This document shows positions 47,982-57,040 of a DNA stretch of 64,000 bases, one piece after another. The notes beneath the pieces were generated by a model. It was not told the DNA's origin and did not search any database. It saw only the letters and a program-made list of their open reading frames with translations. The stretch's first letter is position 1; each line of letters begins with the position of its first letter. The stretch is from NCBI RefSeq assembly GCF_002896875.1, contig NZ_CP023278.1, positions 4,286,501-4,350,500 on the forward strand, in the 5' to 3' direction. This DNA comes from Nostoc sp. CENA543. Its GTDB lineage: Bacteria > Cyanobacteriota > Cyanobacteriia > Cyanobacteriales > Nostocaceae. Position numbers and translations under genes: made by a program.

Positions 47982-50183
47982 ATGAGTAGAACTGAGCGCA
48001 TTGCTAAGATTATTGCAAAACGCCAACCGTTGGCGAAAAAAATTACAGAGGTAGAAGAGAATTTAAATTCTATTTCCTATGCACTCCACTACTTAGAAGA
48101 CTACCGCAATCAGTTATTAGCAACGGTTGAAGATATTAGTATTTCAGGAAAATTGCAAGCCATTGATTTTGCCAAAATCCAATTGAGTCTGGTAGCTGAG
48201 TTAGAAGCTTTAAGTAAGCTCAAAGCTCGCTTTTCGCGTAACACTCTTAACATTGGTGTGATTGGACGCGCTAGACAGGGAAAAAGCCGTCTATTACAAA
48301 GTTTAACGAAATTGACAGCAGCAGAAATTCCTGATGGGAGTGGTGAACACTGCACGGGAGTTCGCAGCACAATTTACCATAACCCAGCTTTTGAAACCTA
48401 TGGAGAAGTAACTTTCCATACAGAACGGTCTTTCTTGGATGAAGTGATTGCTCCCTATTATGAACAATTGAAATTGGGTGCTAAACCAATTACATTAGGA
48501 GAATTTGCCACTCAACCATTGCCGTCTTTACCTAGTAACTTTGCTGGTGCAGAGGGGGGTGCAAAGTATGAACATCTGCGGGGATATCATAAAAATATTG
48601 ATAAATATCGTCATCTGTTTCGAGAAATTTCACCACGGCGGATTTCTAGAGATGAAATTAGAGCTTATGTAGCACAAGATAATCTTGAAGGTGAACGTAT
48701 TTATTTTAATTACGTAGCAGTTAAAGATGTAAAAATTGTTTGTAAATTCCCTAATGATGATGTGGGGCAAATTGCTCTAGTTGATTTACCAGGATTGGGC
48801 GATACAGGGATTGGTGATGAAGAAAGAATGGTCAAAACTATTGGTCAAGAAGTTGACGCAGTTCTCTTTGTCAGAATGCCAAAACCTTCTGGTGATTTTT
48901 GGGGAGATGTGGATGTCAAACTTTATGATACAGCTCGTTCAGCTTTAACTGATTTGCCGATTGAGCAGTGGTCTTTTATGGTTCTCAACCGCACAGATAG
49001 AGGTTCTAACTATGGAGATAATGCTTCTAACTGTGAACGATTGACACAGAGTATTACTGATAAACATATCAAACTTGTAGAATGTATAACGGCAAATTGT
49101 GCTGATCCTGATGAAGCCAATAATAAAGTTTTGGATCGTGTGGTTGATTATTTGGCTACTGAAATCACCTCTCTAGATAAAAAATATGCCTCTTCTTGTC
49201 AAGAACGACTTGAGCAACTCCAAAGTGCTATTGATGCTGAATTAGATAAAGCTAAAAATGCGTTAGGACAGCCGATACAGTCAGCCGAAACTAGTAGATT
49301 TGAAGTTCTATTTAAACAACTTTGGGAACAATTGACGACTGGTCTAGAGATTTTACTGAAAGAATTAAGTAAACAGATAGATAAGCATGATCGTGACTTT
49401 AAAGAGGCAGTTGAAGCTGCAATTAAAGCTTGTTATGAAGATACTAAATTACCGTCTTCAATAGAGGGAATTGAAGTTAGACGTAATGTGAGTAATTCTT
49501 ATGAAACAGCTTATAATGAATATTTAAATGAAATTCGCGCCCATATTTCCAAACATTTTTTAACTTTAGATGAGGGGTTAAAAAATTCTTTGAACCGTGT
49601 TAAATCTCAGGTGGCGCAAGTATTGATAGAAAAAGGTAATTTAGGAGGGCTAACTGAGGTAAGAGGGGCTGATTTTGTTCAGGCGATCGCCAAACTATTA
49701 CCTGATGACCTTATAGGCGATGGACAACCTTGCAGAATCAAATTCGGTTTCCAAATTCTAGCAGAATTCGAGTTATCTTACCGAGGCATGATTCAACACC
49801 GCATTCGTAAATGTCTGAATGATTTATCTCCTGATACAAAAACTCTCAAACTCCCACCAAATCCCAATGCTCAACAAGTAATGAGCAATCTCAAAGCACT
49901 ACACGGGGAAGCAGTTTATCAATGCGAAACAGCCTTAGATGAATTACTGTGTGAGCCTTCCCAAGCGGGTTTTGCCATAGTGGAAGAGTTTCTTGATCGT
50001 GTGCTGCGTGCAGACGAAGTTGAAATAGAGTGGCGGATATTTTTGCGGGAAGAACGCGCTGCCATCTGGCCTGATGAATTTGAGTTACTGGGTGAACGTA
50101 CTAGACTAAGAAGAGAGTGGTTAGAAGCAATAGAAAAAGTCGCGATCGCCAATCAATTAGACTCTATGAAATTTCTCAATTAA
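47982..50183 (+). CDS. dynamin-like large GTPase
   Basis: 733 residues. GTPase motifs: G1 GRARQGKS at 95-102, a G2 Thr near 125, G3 DLPG at about 268-271 and G4 NRTD at about 336-339. An N-terminal coiled-coil helix (about 5-60) and a long helical C-terminal region (about 400-733) flank the domain, as in bacterial dynamin-like proteins that remodel or guard membranes. No membrane helix was seen; peripheral association is expected. It ends 18 bases before the second GTPase gene, so the two are co-transcribed. Confidence 0.85.
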   Translation: MSRTERIAKIIAKRQPLAKKITEVEENLNSISYALHYLEDYRNQLLATVEDISISGKLQAIDFAKIQLSLVAELEALSKLKARFSRNTLNIGVIGRARQGKSRLLQSLTKLTAAEIPDGSGEHCTGVRSTIYHNPAFETYGEVTFHTERSFLDEVIAPYYEQLKLGAKPITLGEFATQPLPSLPSNFAGAEGGAKYEHLRGYHKNIDKYRHLFREISPRRISRDEIRAYVAQDNLEGERIYFNYVAVKDVKIVCKFPNDDVGQIALVDLPGLGDTGIGDEERMVKTIGQEVDAVLFVRMPKPSGDFWGDVDVKLYDTARSALTDLPIEQWSFMVLNRTDRGSNYGDNASNCERLTQSITDKHIKLVECITANCADPDEANNKVLDRVVDYLATEITSLDKKYASSCQERLEQLQSAIDAELDKAKNALGQPIQSAETSRFEVLFKQLWEQLTTGLEILLKELSKQIDKHDRDFKEAVEAAIKACYEDTKLPSSIEGIEVRRNVSNSYETAYNEYLNEIRAHISKHFLTLDEGLKNSLNRVKSQVAQVLIEKGNLGGLTEVRGADFVQAIAKLLPDDLIGDGQPCRIKFGFQILAEFELSYRGMIQHRIRKCLNDLSPDTKTLKLPPNPNAQQVMSNLKALHGEAVYQCETALDELLCEPSQAGFAIVEEFLDRVLRADEVEIEWRIFLREERAAIWPDEFELLGERTRLRREWLEAIEKVAIANQLDSMKFLN

Positions 50184-50201
50184 TTCACTCAGGAAAATAC
50201 A

Positions 50202-51152
50202 ATGCCATCAGAATTGAAAATTACTATGCTAGGACATAGAGGTGTAGGTAAAACTAGTATTTTAACCGCTATGTATGAGCAGTTTGATACTACTATAGGT
50301 GAAGCAGGTCTGCAACTCACACCAGATTTAGAAAGCTCGGCTCTATTATCAAAACGTTTAGGTGAATTAAAAGCTCTATTAAATGATTTTGAAGCAACAG
50401 GAGGCTTAGAAGGAACTGAAGGGCATAAATCTTTTAAATTTGGTCTGGGAAAATTGGGAGGTAAACCCAATTTACAATTGAGTTTTCAAGATTTCCCTGG
50501 TGAATATCTGCAAAATAATTGTGAATTTGTCAGTAATGTAGTAAAAGAATGTGCAGCAGTTTTAATTGCTATTGACACACCGCCTCTCATGGAAGCAAAC
50601 GGTAGATGGCATGATTTAATCAATAACCCTAAGCAAATTACTGATTTTTTTAAGATAGCATATGCTGACTTAGAAGAACCAAAACTTGTGCTGTTAGTAC
50701 CAGTTCGCTGTGAAAAATACGTCCAAAATGAGCAAGATGCAAAAAAGCTAACAGAGCGCATAAAAGACAAATACAGTGGTTTATTACGCTTGTTTAACAG
50801 TGAAAATCTACTAACAAAGGTGGCTTGTGTGGTGACACCTGTGCAAACGGTGGGAACTGTATTTTTTTCTCAGATTAAAGAAATTGATGGTAAACCCAAT
50901 TTTTATTTCCGCAAAATTGATCATCATGCTGAGTACAGTCCCCAAGATAGTGATCAGCCACTACGATATCTTTTACGCTTTGTACTCAAGCTTCATTTAG
51001 ATACTAAGCGCGGCTGGTTTAATCGCATTCGGCGTTGGCTAGGTTGGGATGAATACTTAAAGGAAGCAGCTCGTAAATCTGCTGAAAAATGTAAGCATAC
51101 TGGTGGATTTGAAATTTTGCAAGGTCTCGACTTACTGGATATTAAAAAATAG
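50202..51152 (+). CDS. TRAFAC-type small GTPase
   Basis: 316 residues. G1 GHRGVGKTS at 11-19 and G3 DFPG at 97-100 are clear. In place of NKxD there is VPVRCEKY, so guanine specificity is unusual or ATP could be used. The C-terminal third is basic and helical. RBS AGGA lies upstream. GTPases of this kind paired with an associated protein encoded next to them occur in bacterial conflict and signalling systems; here the associated protein would be the next gene. Confidence 0.8.
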   Translation: MPSELKITMLGHRGVGKTSILTAMYEQFDTTIGEAGLQLTPDLESSALLSKRLGELKALLNDFEATGGLEGTEGHKSFKFGLGKLGGKPNLQLSFQDFPGEYLQNNCEFVSNVVKECAAVLIAIDTPPLMEANGRWHDLINNPKQITDFFKIAYADLEEPKLVLLVPVRCEKYVQNEQDAKKLTERIKDKYSGLLRLFNSENLLTKVACVVTPVQTVGTVFFSQIKEIDGKPNFYFRKIDHHAEYSPQDSDQPLRYLLRFVLKLHLDTKRGWFNRIRRWLGWDEYLKEAARKSAEKCKHTGGFEILQGLDLLDIKK

Positions 51153-51161
51153 GAGTTGGAC

Positions 51162-52370
51162 ATGGAAATTTATGTTTACACTGCTGGTTTTGATCAACAG
51201 TACGGCTATTGTTGGCGAAGAATTACAGAGAATAATCAGGAAGAAATCAGTGAACCAGCATTAGTCAGCAAATTTAAAGAACTCCTAGAAACTGAATCTC
51301 CCTCTCTACTTTTAGCGCGTGATTATAACCAGTTAATTTTACTAGTCACGGGTATAAAAGCCAGTCAAAGGAAAGATTATCGTGGTCGGACTATTCGTAA
51401 TTCCGTGGCTTGGATTTTTCCCTACTCTGAAGAAAATGAGCAGAAGTTACAAGAATTAGCGGCTCTTTCATTAAGAGGAGAATTAGATCATAAAATTGAT
51501 GATGCCATCACACAAGATGATGAATATGGGTTTAAAGTTTCTTTTCAGGAAATAGTCGATATAATTAGTAGTTTAAATAAAAGAGATAGAATTAACACAG
51601 CAGAATCTAGTTATATGTTAGCTTACAATTCCCCAGCTAACAGAGATAAACTAGCAACTCTTTTGGAAACAAAAAGTTTGCCTCCTCAAGAAAAAAATGT
51701 AGACGTACTAATAGTAGTTACTGGTATTAAAGCAGAGGATACTTTAATCAAATATTTAGTCTGGCGAGGACTATCGAATTTGATTCAATATCAAAGTTTT
51801 ACTGAATACAATCCACAAGTTACTAATATAGTTAAAAAAAACTCAGGCGGTTCAAGAAAACAAGAAAATAACAGTCAAACGTTAATTTTAATCTTTGCCG
51901 GTTTAGGCCTGATGGCAATATTCTTGTGGTTTTTTTTTAGGCTTTTTTCGCCAATTCAAGGTTTAAAAGTAGAATATCCCCCTACGGGTGCTATAGCTGC
52001 TATGAGTTTGGGAGGACAACATATTGTTAGTAATACCAATGGGAATTTACTTGTACAGAATCTGACAACTACAAACACTAGTAGTCCTCCTAGAGAAGTA
52101 AAACCAACTATTGAAGTCTCATCTCTTGCCGTCAACTCTGACGGTACAGTTATTATTGGTGGTGCTAATGATGGGCAAATATGGTTATGGCAATATGATA
52201 ATGCTCAGAAGCAATTTCAAGGTAAACCTTTTCTCAAAAAGCATATTGGCAAAGTTTTATCAGTAGCCATTAGTCAAGATGGTAATACTATTGCTAGTAG
52301 CGGTGCTGATGGAATGGTGTTTATGTGGAATAGAAAAGGAGAAATTATAGATGAGAAAAAATTAAAATAA
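51162..52370 (+). CDS. membrane-anchored WD40 protein with GTPase-associated-like N-domain
   Basis: 402 residues. The start is ATG at 51162 with AGGAG (51151-51155) overlapping the previous stop; a TTG at 51156 is also in frame. The N-terminal ~220 residues (EIYVYTAGFDQQYGYCWRR...) resemble domains found beside bacterial GTPases (GAP1-like; weak). A transmembrane helix at about 241-262 (TLILIFAGLGLMAIFLWFFF) precedes two to three WD40 blades (KVLSVAISQDGNTIASSGADGMVFMWNRKGE). So few blades make an incomplete propeller; it may assemble in trans or be truncated. Confidence 0.75.
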   Translation: MEIYVYTAGFDQQYGYCWRRITENNQEEISEPALVSKFKELLETESPSLLLARDYNQLILLVTGIKASQRKDYRGRTIRNSVAWIFPYSEENEQKLQELAALSLRGELDHKIDDAITQDDEYGFKVSFQEIVDIISSLNKRDRINTAESSYMLAYNSPANRDKLATLLETKSLPPQEKNVDVLIVVTGIKAEDTLIKYLVWRGLSNLIQYQSFTEYNPQVTNIVKKNSGGSRKQENNSQTLILIFAGLGLMAIFLWFFFRLFSPIQGLKVEYPPTGAIAAMSLGGQHIVSNTNGNLLVQNLTTTNTSSPPREVKPTIEVSSLAVNSDGTVIIGGANDGQIWLWQYDNAQKQFQGKPFLKKHIGKVLSVAISQDGNTIASSGADGMVFMWNRKGEIIDEKKLK

Positions 52371-52427
52371 ATCAAGTTGGTGTTGTAGCGATCGCACCCC
52401 CATTATACAGAGGCGATCGCATAATCA

Positions 52428-53273
52428 TTACTTAGTCCGGCGCACGAAGGGTAATAAGTCTTGTAAAATTACCTCATGATAGTGTTCTTGCGGATAGTGA
52501 CCGACGTTATTGAGTTTAATTACTTCCGCATCAGGTACAGACTTAGCAAAACTTTCGGCTATCTCTATCGGTAGCCAAGGGTCAATCATCCCCCATTGAA
52601 TTAAAATTGGTTGTTGCCATTGTTGAAAACCAGAGGTAATCTCGCTCATGGCGGTTGGTAGTTGCAGATTACGAATCGTGGTTAATAGCGCGCGTCCCAC
52701 GGCGGAAGTTTTTAAATAGGGTTTGCGGTACACATCTAAATCTGCATCTCCAATGCGATAGCGACTCCCACCTTCTAAGGTGCGGTCAACTAACAAAGGG
52801 TCTTGAGTCATCATATCACCCACAAAAGGCCAACCCATCTGTTGCAGTTTCCAGGGTAATTTTGCATCCAGAGAAATAGGTGTATTTAAAATAGCAATGT
52901 TAGCAATTTTTTCGGGATTTCTTAAAGCATATTGCAGACCGACAGAACCTAAAAAACCTTGCACAACTAGCGAAAAACGTTCTAGTTCTAATGCGTCAAT
53001 AAACCCTGATAAAGCCTTGATGTAAGCATCAGGAGTGTAGGGAAACTCTTGTTTTTCCGGCTTGGCAGAAAATCCAGAACCAATCCAATCTGGTGCGATC
53101 GCTCTTGTACCTTGTCCGGCTAATCCTGGTAAAATATTACGCCAACTGTAACTTTGTGATGGGATTCCATGTAATAAGACTACAGGCAATAAATCAGTTT
53201 GACCAATTGGCGCAGATTCTCGATAAAACCACTCTAAAGAATCTACTGTTATTTTATTTTCTGTTATCGACAC
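52428..53273 (-). CDS. alpha/beta-hydrolase-fold protein without a recognisable nucleophile
   Basis: 281 residues with the haloalkane-dehalogenase-like layout: VVLLHGIPSQSYSW (oxyanion HG), IAPDWIGSGFS, and a C-terminal NVGHYPQEH (catalytic His). The nucleophile elbow reads VVQGFLGS, where dehalogenases have HDWGG and esterases GxSxG; the nucleophile position is Gly. The DNA on the minus strand confirms this reading. The protein is therefore probably not a classical hydrolase; lyase or binding roles are possible. Plant and cyanobacterial homologues with similar elbows exist, as far as I recognise. Confidence 0.85.
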   Translation of the reverse strand: MSITENKITVDSLEWFYRESAPIGQTDLLPVVLLHGIPSQSYSWRNILPGLAGQGTRAIAPDWIGSGFSAKPEKQEFPYTPDAYIKALSGFIDALELERFSLVVQGFLGSVGLQYALRNPEKIANIAILNTPISLDAKLPWKLQQMGWPFVGDMMTQDPLLVDRTLEGGSRYRIGDADLDVYRKPYLKTSAVGRALLTTIRNLQLPTAMSEITSGFQQWQQPILIQWGMIDPWLPIEIAESFAKSVPDAEVIKLNNVGHYPQEHYHEVILQDLLPFVRRTK

Positions 53274-53765
53274 GCTATTTTCCTATCTGTTTTATATGGC
53301 AAATCTTACCATTTTGCTGGGTGTATGAAAGCAGAGGGTAGGAGGAGCGAATGTCTACATCATTGCAGATGCTGTAGTAGTGGACTGGCTAGGTTAACCA
53401 ATTTTAGATTTTGGATTTTGGATTGCAACTCCAGACCCACTCTGCATCGGTATTCCTAGATTGTTGCCTCTTATGCGACAAGGATTTCATACACCGAACA
53501 AAACATGAACGTCGCAGGTGATTGGTCAGAACACTCCGCCGAGAAAATCGCCACTCTAGACTATCTCAAAGGCTGTACTTCTTAGTGAGTTAAGAATCTT
53601 TACCACAATCGCCTAATTGAGTAAGCATCAACGGAAAATTTTTTATAATCCTCCTGTAAAGGTTGTTTATACGTCAAAATTCAGGATAATACCCAAATAC
53701 GCATGTAAAAAACAAGTTTTCCGTATCTTCAGACAGAAGTTCGTTGTAATGATTGATATGTACTG
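53274..53765. other. intergenic region, ~490 bases, no gene supported
   Basis: Contains a TTTTGGA-type heptamer run near 53402-53430 and a 26-codon ATG-start frame at about 53505-53585 (MNVAGDWSEHSAEKIATLDY...), which might be a fragment of a decayed gene. Neither is convincing as an expressed gene. Confidence 0.5.
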
Positions 53766-54629
53766 ATGCCGCGTGTTAATCCAGAAAACCTTGATCTCAT
53801 CTTCTTGGAAGAAACTGTTTGGGTTTTAGTTGGGGAGGTTGATTTACCAAGTTATGATTTTTCCCTTTCCCAGTTCTTTGCTTGTCGTCGTCCTTGGCTT
53901 CGACCTGAGCCAATTGCAGCGATCGGGCGATTTGGAGCAGCGACCAATTATGATGAGATTTATCACCAACTGGCAGCAGACGAAATCTTTCTGATTCACT
54001 CACCAGAACAGCATCTTCTTGCCAGCGAGTTGCCGCGTTGGTATCCTTTGCTAGAAGGGTTAACACCCAAGAGCCTTTGGTTTTCAGAGCCTCCTGATAT
54101 CGCTATTGTTGAACAAGCGATTGGGCTACCGCTATTTCTCAAAGGTAGTCGTCAAACCAGTCGTCATCAAGCAGCACTTTCAATCATTCGTTCGGCTGAA
54201 GATTACTATCGAGCAATTCAGATTTACCAGGAAGACCCCATTTTGCGGTGGCAAGACCTCGTTTGTCGTGAGTTTGTCCAACTACGCCCCGTTCCATCAG
54301 AACCAACTGCAAAAATTCCTGCATCTTTTGAGTTTCGCTCGTTCTGGTGGCGAGGTCAGTGTGTGGGTGCAGGGCAATACTGGTCAACCTCATATCATTG
54401 GAACTCGGATGAGGAGAGAGCCGCCTTAGCGATCGCTCAAGCAGCAGCAATGCGGCTCAACTTACCATTTGTTGTAATTGACGTTGCCCAAACTATTACC
54501 GGAGAGTGGATTGTGATTGAATGCAATGATGCCCAAGAAAGCGGATATACTGCTATTTCTCCTTTTGCCCTGTGGCAAAATCTGATTAATGAGGAGCGAA
54601 AATTTTCAGAGTTGCACCGTGATGTATAG
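53766..54629 (+). CDS. ATP-grasp (DUF4343-like) protein
   Basis: 287 residues. The C-terminal two thirds fit an ATP-grasp fold: LFLKGSRQTSRHQAA, then FRSFWWRGQCVGAGQYW and FVVIDVAQTITGEWIVIECNDAQESGY, supplying the Asp and Glu/Asn metal ligands. Such proteins join a carboxylate to an amine or phosphate using ATP; DUF4343 members have no defined substrate. Not clearly linked to its neighbours. Confidence 0.75.
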   Translation: MPRVNPENLDLIFLEETVWVLVGEVDLPSYDFSLSQFFACRRPWLRPEPIAAIGRFGAATNYDEIYHQLAADEIFLIHSPEQHLLASELPRWYPLLEGLTPKSLWFSEPPDIAIVEQAIGLPLFLKGSRQTSRHQAALSIIRSAEDYYRAIQIYQEDPILRWQDLVCREFVQLRPVPSEPTAKIPASFEFRSFWWRGQCVGAGQYWSTSYHWNSDEERAALAIAQAAAMRLNLPFVVIDVAQTITGEWIVIECNDAQESGYTAISPFALWQNLINEERKFSELHRDV

Positions 54630-55060
54630 GAATCCAACTTGATTCTTGGGCATTGTATAAATGCGGGATGAACTGAGGCTTATTGTGCAACGCAGAATAT
54701 TGATTCTTTTGTTAGCGGGGCGGGGCGTAGCCCGACAAAAATCATCCCACTAATCAGCAATGCTTTGATATGTAAACAATTAATTTTGCCAGCCGGGATC
54801 ATGCTGGTTTTGGGTTCTCCGGTCTTGGTAAAACTGCTGTAGTTACTTAGATACAAGGGATTTCATGCACGCATTGACTATTCAGTGCAGTGTTTAGTCG
54901 CTGCTGAGTTGAGAAATAAATTCTGCCTTGTCTACCTTGTACCTTGATTTTAGATAAATATCTATGATATCGTTAGACCGTTATAATTAAACTACAGTTA
55001 CTTGATAGACTAACAGTAGTTTATAAATACATAGTGTGCATCGAACGGGAATTAGCCCTT
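54630..55060. other. intergenic region, ~430 bases
   Basis: Includes the small GC-rich palindrome GGGCGTAGCCC near 54722, part of a dispersed repeat style seen in Nostoc, and otherwise AT-rich sequence. No gene or RNA recognised. Confidence 0.5.
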
Positions 55061-55717
55061 ATGCCGAACGATTGGTATGAATGGCACGACCTCTATAACA
55101 CTGAGCCAAAGTTGCAGCAGCGTCTAGAAATCGTGCGGGAATATATTGCTTATAGCTTGAATGCTTCCCCAGATGGAGCTATTCAGATAGTGAGTGTTTG
55201 CGCCGGTGATGGACGAGATTTACTAGGAACTTTACAAAATCACCCCCGCGCGAAGGATGTTTCTGCACGACTAGTTGAAATAAATTCAAATCTAGTTGAA
55301 CGTGGACAAGCAACTATAGAATCTTTGGGTTTAACCAAGCAAATTGAGTTGATCAATGGTGATGCAACTCTTGCTACTAACTATGTAGGTGCAGTACCCG
55401 CAGATATCGTAATTGTGTGCGGCGTTTTCGGCAATCTGGCTGATGAAGGCGAACTCAATCGTTTACTAGATAACCTCAGTTTTCTCAGTAAACCAGGTGC
55501 GTTTGTCATCTGGACTCGCGGACACTCTAACGGTTTTCCCTACTCTGACAATGTACGGAAAATTTTGTCTGCATCTGGATTTGAAGAAGTTCAGTTTAAG
55601 CTAACTGCTACAGGAGATATGGGAGTAGGTCTTCATCGATACGTTGGTGAAAATTTACCTCAACCCAAAGAACAACAGTTATTTGTGTTTTCCGGCGTTC
55701 CTAGTAAAGCGAGGTAA
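55061..55717 (+). CDS. class I SAM-dependent methyltransferase
   Basis: 218 residues. Motif I VSVCAGDGRDLLGTL (near residue 42) and the acidic end of strand 2 (LVEINSNLVERG) identify a Rossmann SAM-binding domain. Later IVIVCGVFGNLAD is motif IV-like. ATG at 55061 (MPNDWYEWH) is preferred to the GTG at 55034. It ends two bases before the next (GST) gene, which suggests an operon. The methyl acceptor is unknown. Confidence 0.8.
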   Translation: MPNDWYEWHDLYNTEPKLQQRLEIVREYIAYSLNASPDGAIQIVSVCAGDGRDLLGTLQNHPRAKDVSARLVEINSNLVERGQATIESLGLTKQIELINGDATLATNYVGAVPADIVIVCGVFGNLADEGELNRLLDNLSFLSKPGAFVIWTRGHSNGFPYSDNVRKILSASGFEEVQFKLTATGDMGVGLHRYVGENLPQPKEQQLFVFSGVPSKAR

Positions 55718-55719
55718 AA

Positions 55720-56943
55720 ATGTCTATTCAAAACACAATATCGAGTTGGGATGAACTTCTACAGACAGCTAGAAACCATACCTCTGCACGTCGAGTAAAA
55801 AGGCCAGGACAATCTCCTTCTACTGCACCCATACCTAGCAGTTTCGATAAACTTCCGCCAAATACAGAACCCCCAGTCCTGCTTTACCGAGATACTAATT
55901 CTTGGTGTCCTTTCTGTGAGCGAGTTTGGTTTGCGCTGGAAGAAAAGGAAATTCCTTTTGCTACAGAGTTTATTGATTTAAGTAATAAACCCAAATGGTA
56001 CACTGACCTAGTTCCTACTACCCTTGTACCGGCTGCTAAAATTGAGGGAAATTTAGTATACGAATCTAAAGATATTCTCCTAGCTCTAGAAGCAAGGTTT
56101 CCCAGTCCTGCATTATTACCGGAAAATCCAGAGGAAAATGCTATTGCTAGGCGTTTGGTTGAAGAATCAGAAACCAATGGTTTTCGGAATCTCGCTTATA
56201 AATTCTTGAGAGAAGCACCTATAGATGCTGAAGAGCTAGCAAAATTACAAGCAGAATTTGAAGCTAAATTAGATGAACTTGAGCAAGCTTTATCTGAATA
56301 TCCCGGCCCCTACTTTGTGAGTACCTTTAGCTTAGTAGATATTATGTATAGTCCCCATCTAGATAGATTGGCGGCTAATTTACCTGTGTATCGGGGATAT
56401 CATCTCAAAGGAAATCCGCGCTTTCCTCGAATTAATGCTTGGTTTGACGCATTAAATCAACGTCCGGCTTATCATCGGGTGAAGTCGGATAATATTACCA
56501 ACAATTTGCTGTTACGTCGTCGCTGGGGTGTGGAACCAATTGGAAATCCATTACCATTGGATGCAGTAGATAGCCAAAAAATTCAATATCGTGCCGAAGC
56601 TGCCGAAAGATTGAGCGATAATCGAGAAGTTGCGATCGCAGATATTATCAAAAATTCTGGAGTCCAAGCTTTAGCCGCAGATGGTGACTTTACCACAGTT
56701 AAAGAATCGGTTGATTTTCATCTCCGCCAACTAGCTGATTATCTCATTCATAGCAATGGCGAAACTTTACCGGGTGGTCGGACGGGTGGTAAAAATAGCA
56801 TTGTTGATCCTATCTTCGCTGCTGTGGGGGCGATTACATTCGCATATCTGAGAAATCGCATCTGCGCGCCTCGTGATATGAGTGCTGGTGCAGCAACAGC
56901 GTTTCGAGCAGCGATAGATAAGTTATTGGCTTCTGTTTATTAA
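55720..56943 (+). CDS. glutathione S-transferase family protein with a C-terminal extension
   Basis: 407 residues. N-terminal thioredoxin-like domain with CPFCERVW (Cys active site, as in omega/DHAR-type GSTs), a helical GST C-domain to about residue 270, and then an extra 120-130 residues with no recognised family. The CxxC pair favours glutathione-dependent reduction or lyase chemistry over simple conjugation. GAGG precedes the ATG. Co-transcribed with the methyltransferase. Confidence 0.85.
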   Translation: MSIQNTISSWDELLQTARNHTSARRVKRPGQSPSTAPIPSSFDKLPPNTEPPVLLYRDTNSWCPFCERVWFALEEKEIPFATEFIDLSNKPKWYTDLVPTTLVPAAKIEGNLVYESKDILLALEARFPSPALLPENPEENAIARRLVEESETNGFRNLAYKFLREAPIDAEELAKLQAEFEAKLDELEQALSEYPGPYFVSTFSLVDIMYSPHLDRLAANLPVYRGYHLKGNPRFPRINAWFDALNQRPAYHRVKSDNITNNLLLRRRWGVEPIGNPLPLDAVDSQKIQYRAEAAERLSDNREVAIADIIKNSGVQALAADGDFTTVKESVDFHLRQLADYLIHSNGETLPGGRTGGKNSIVDPIFAAVGAITFAYLRNRICAPRDMSAGAATAFRAAIDKLLASVY

Positions 56944-57010
56944 AGGCAGAAGGTAGGGGACAAGGGGGACAAGGTAGACAAGGTAGAATTTATTTCTCAA
57001 CTCAGCACGG

Positions 57011-57040
57011 GCTAAACGCCGCGCTACCGCTAACAGCACT
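57011..57040. repeat. dispersed repeat B, copy 1
   Basis: 30-base block GCTAAACGCC...CAGCACT, inside a longer unit of about 78 bases (56963-57040) that recurs at 60641-60718. It overlaps the 3' end of the oxygenase gene. A shorter third copy lies at 60762-60786. Confidence 0.9.

Noticed and set aside
34199-52370. Prophage
   Set aside because: No capsid, portal, terminase, integrase, lysis or tail-sheath genes; the tail-like parts match injection-system order instead.
53505-53585. 26-codon frame MNVAGDWSEH...
   Set aside because: Too short, without a clear ribosome site or recognised homologue; listed only as a possible gene remnant.
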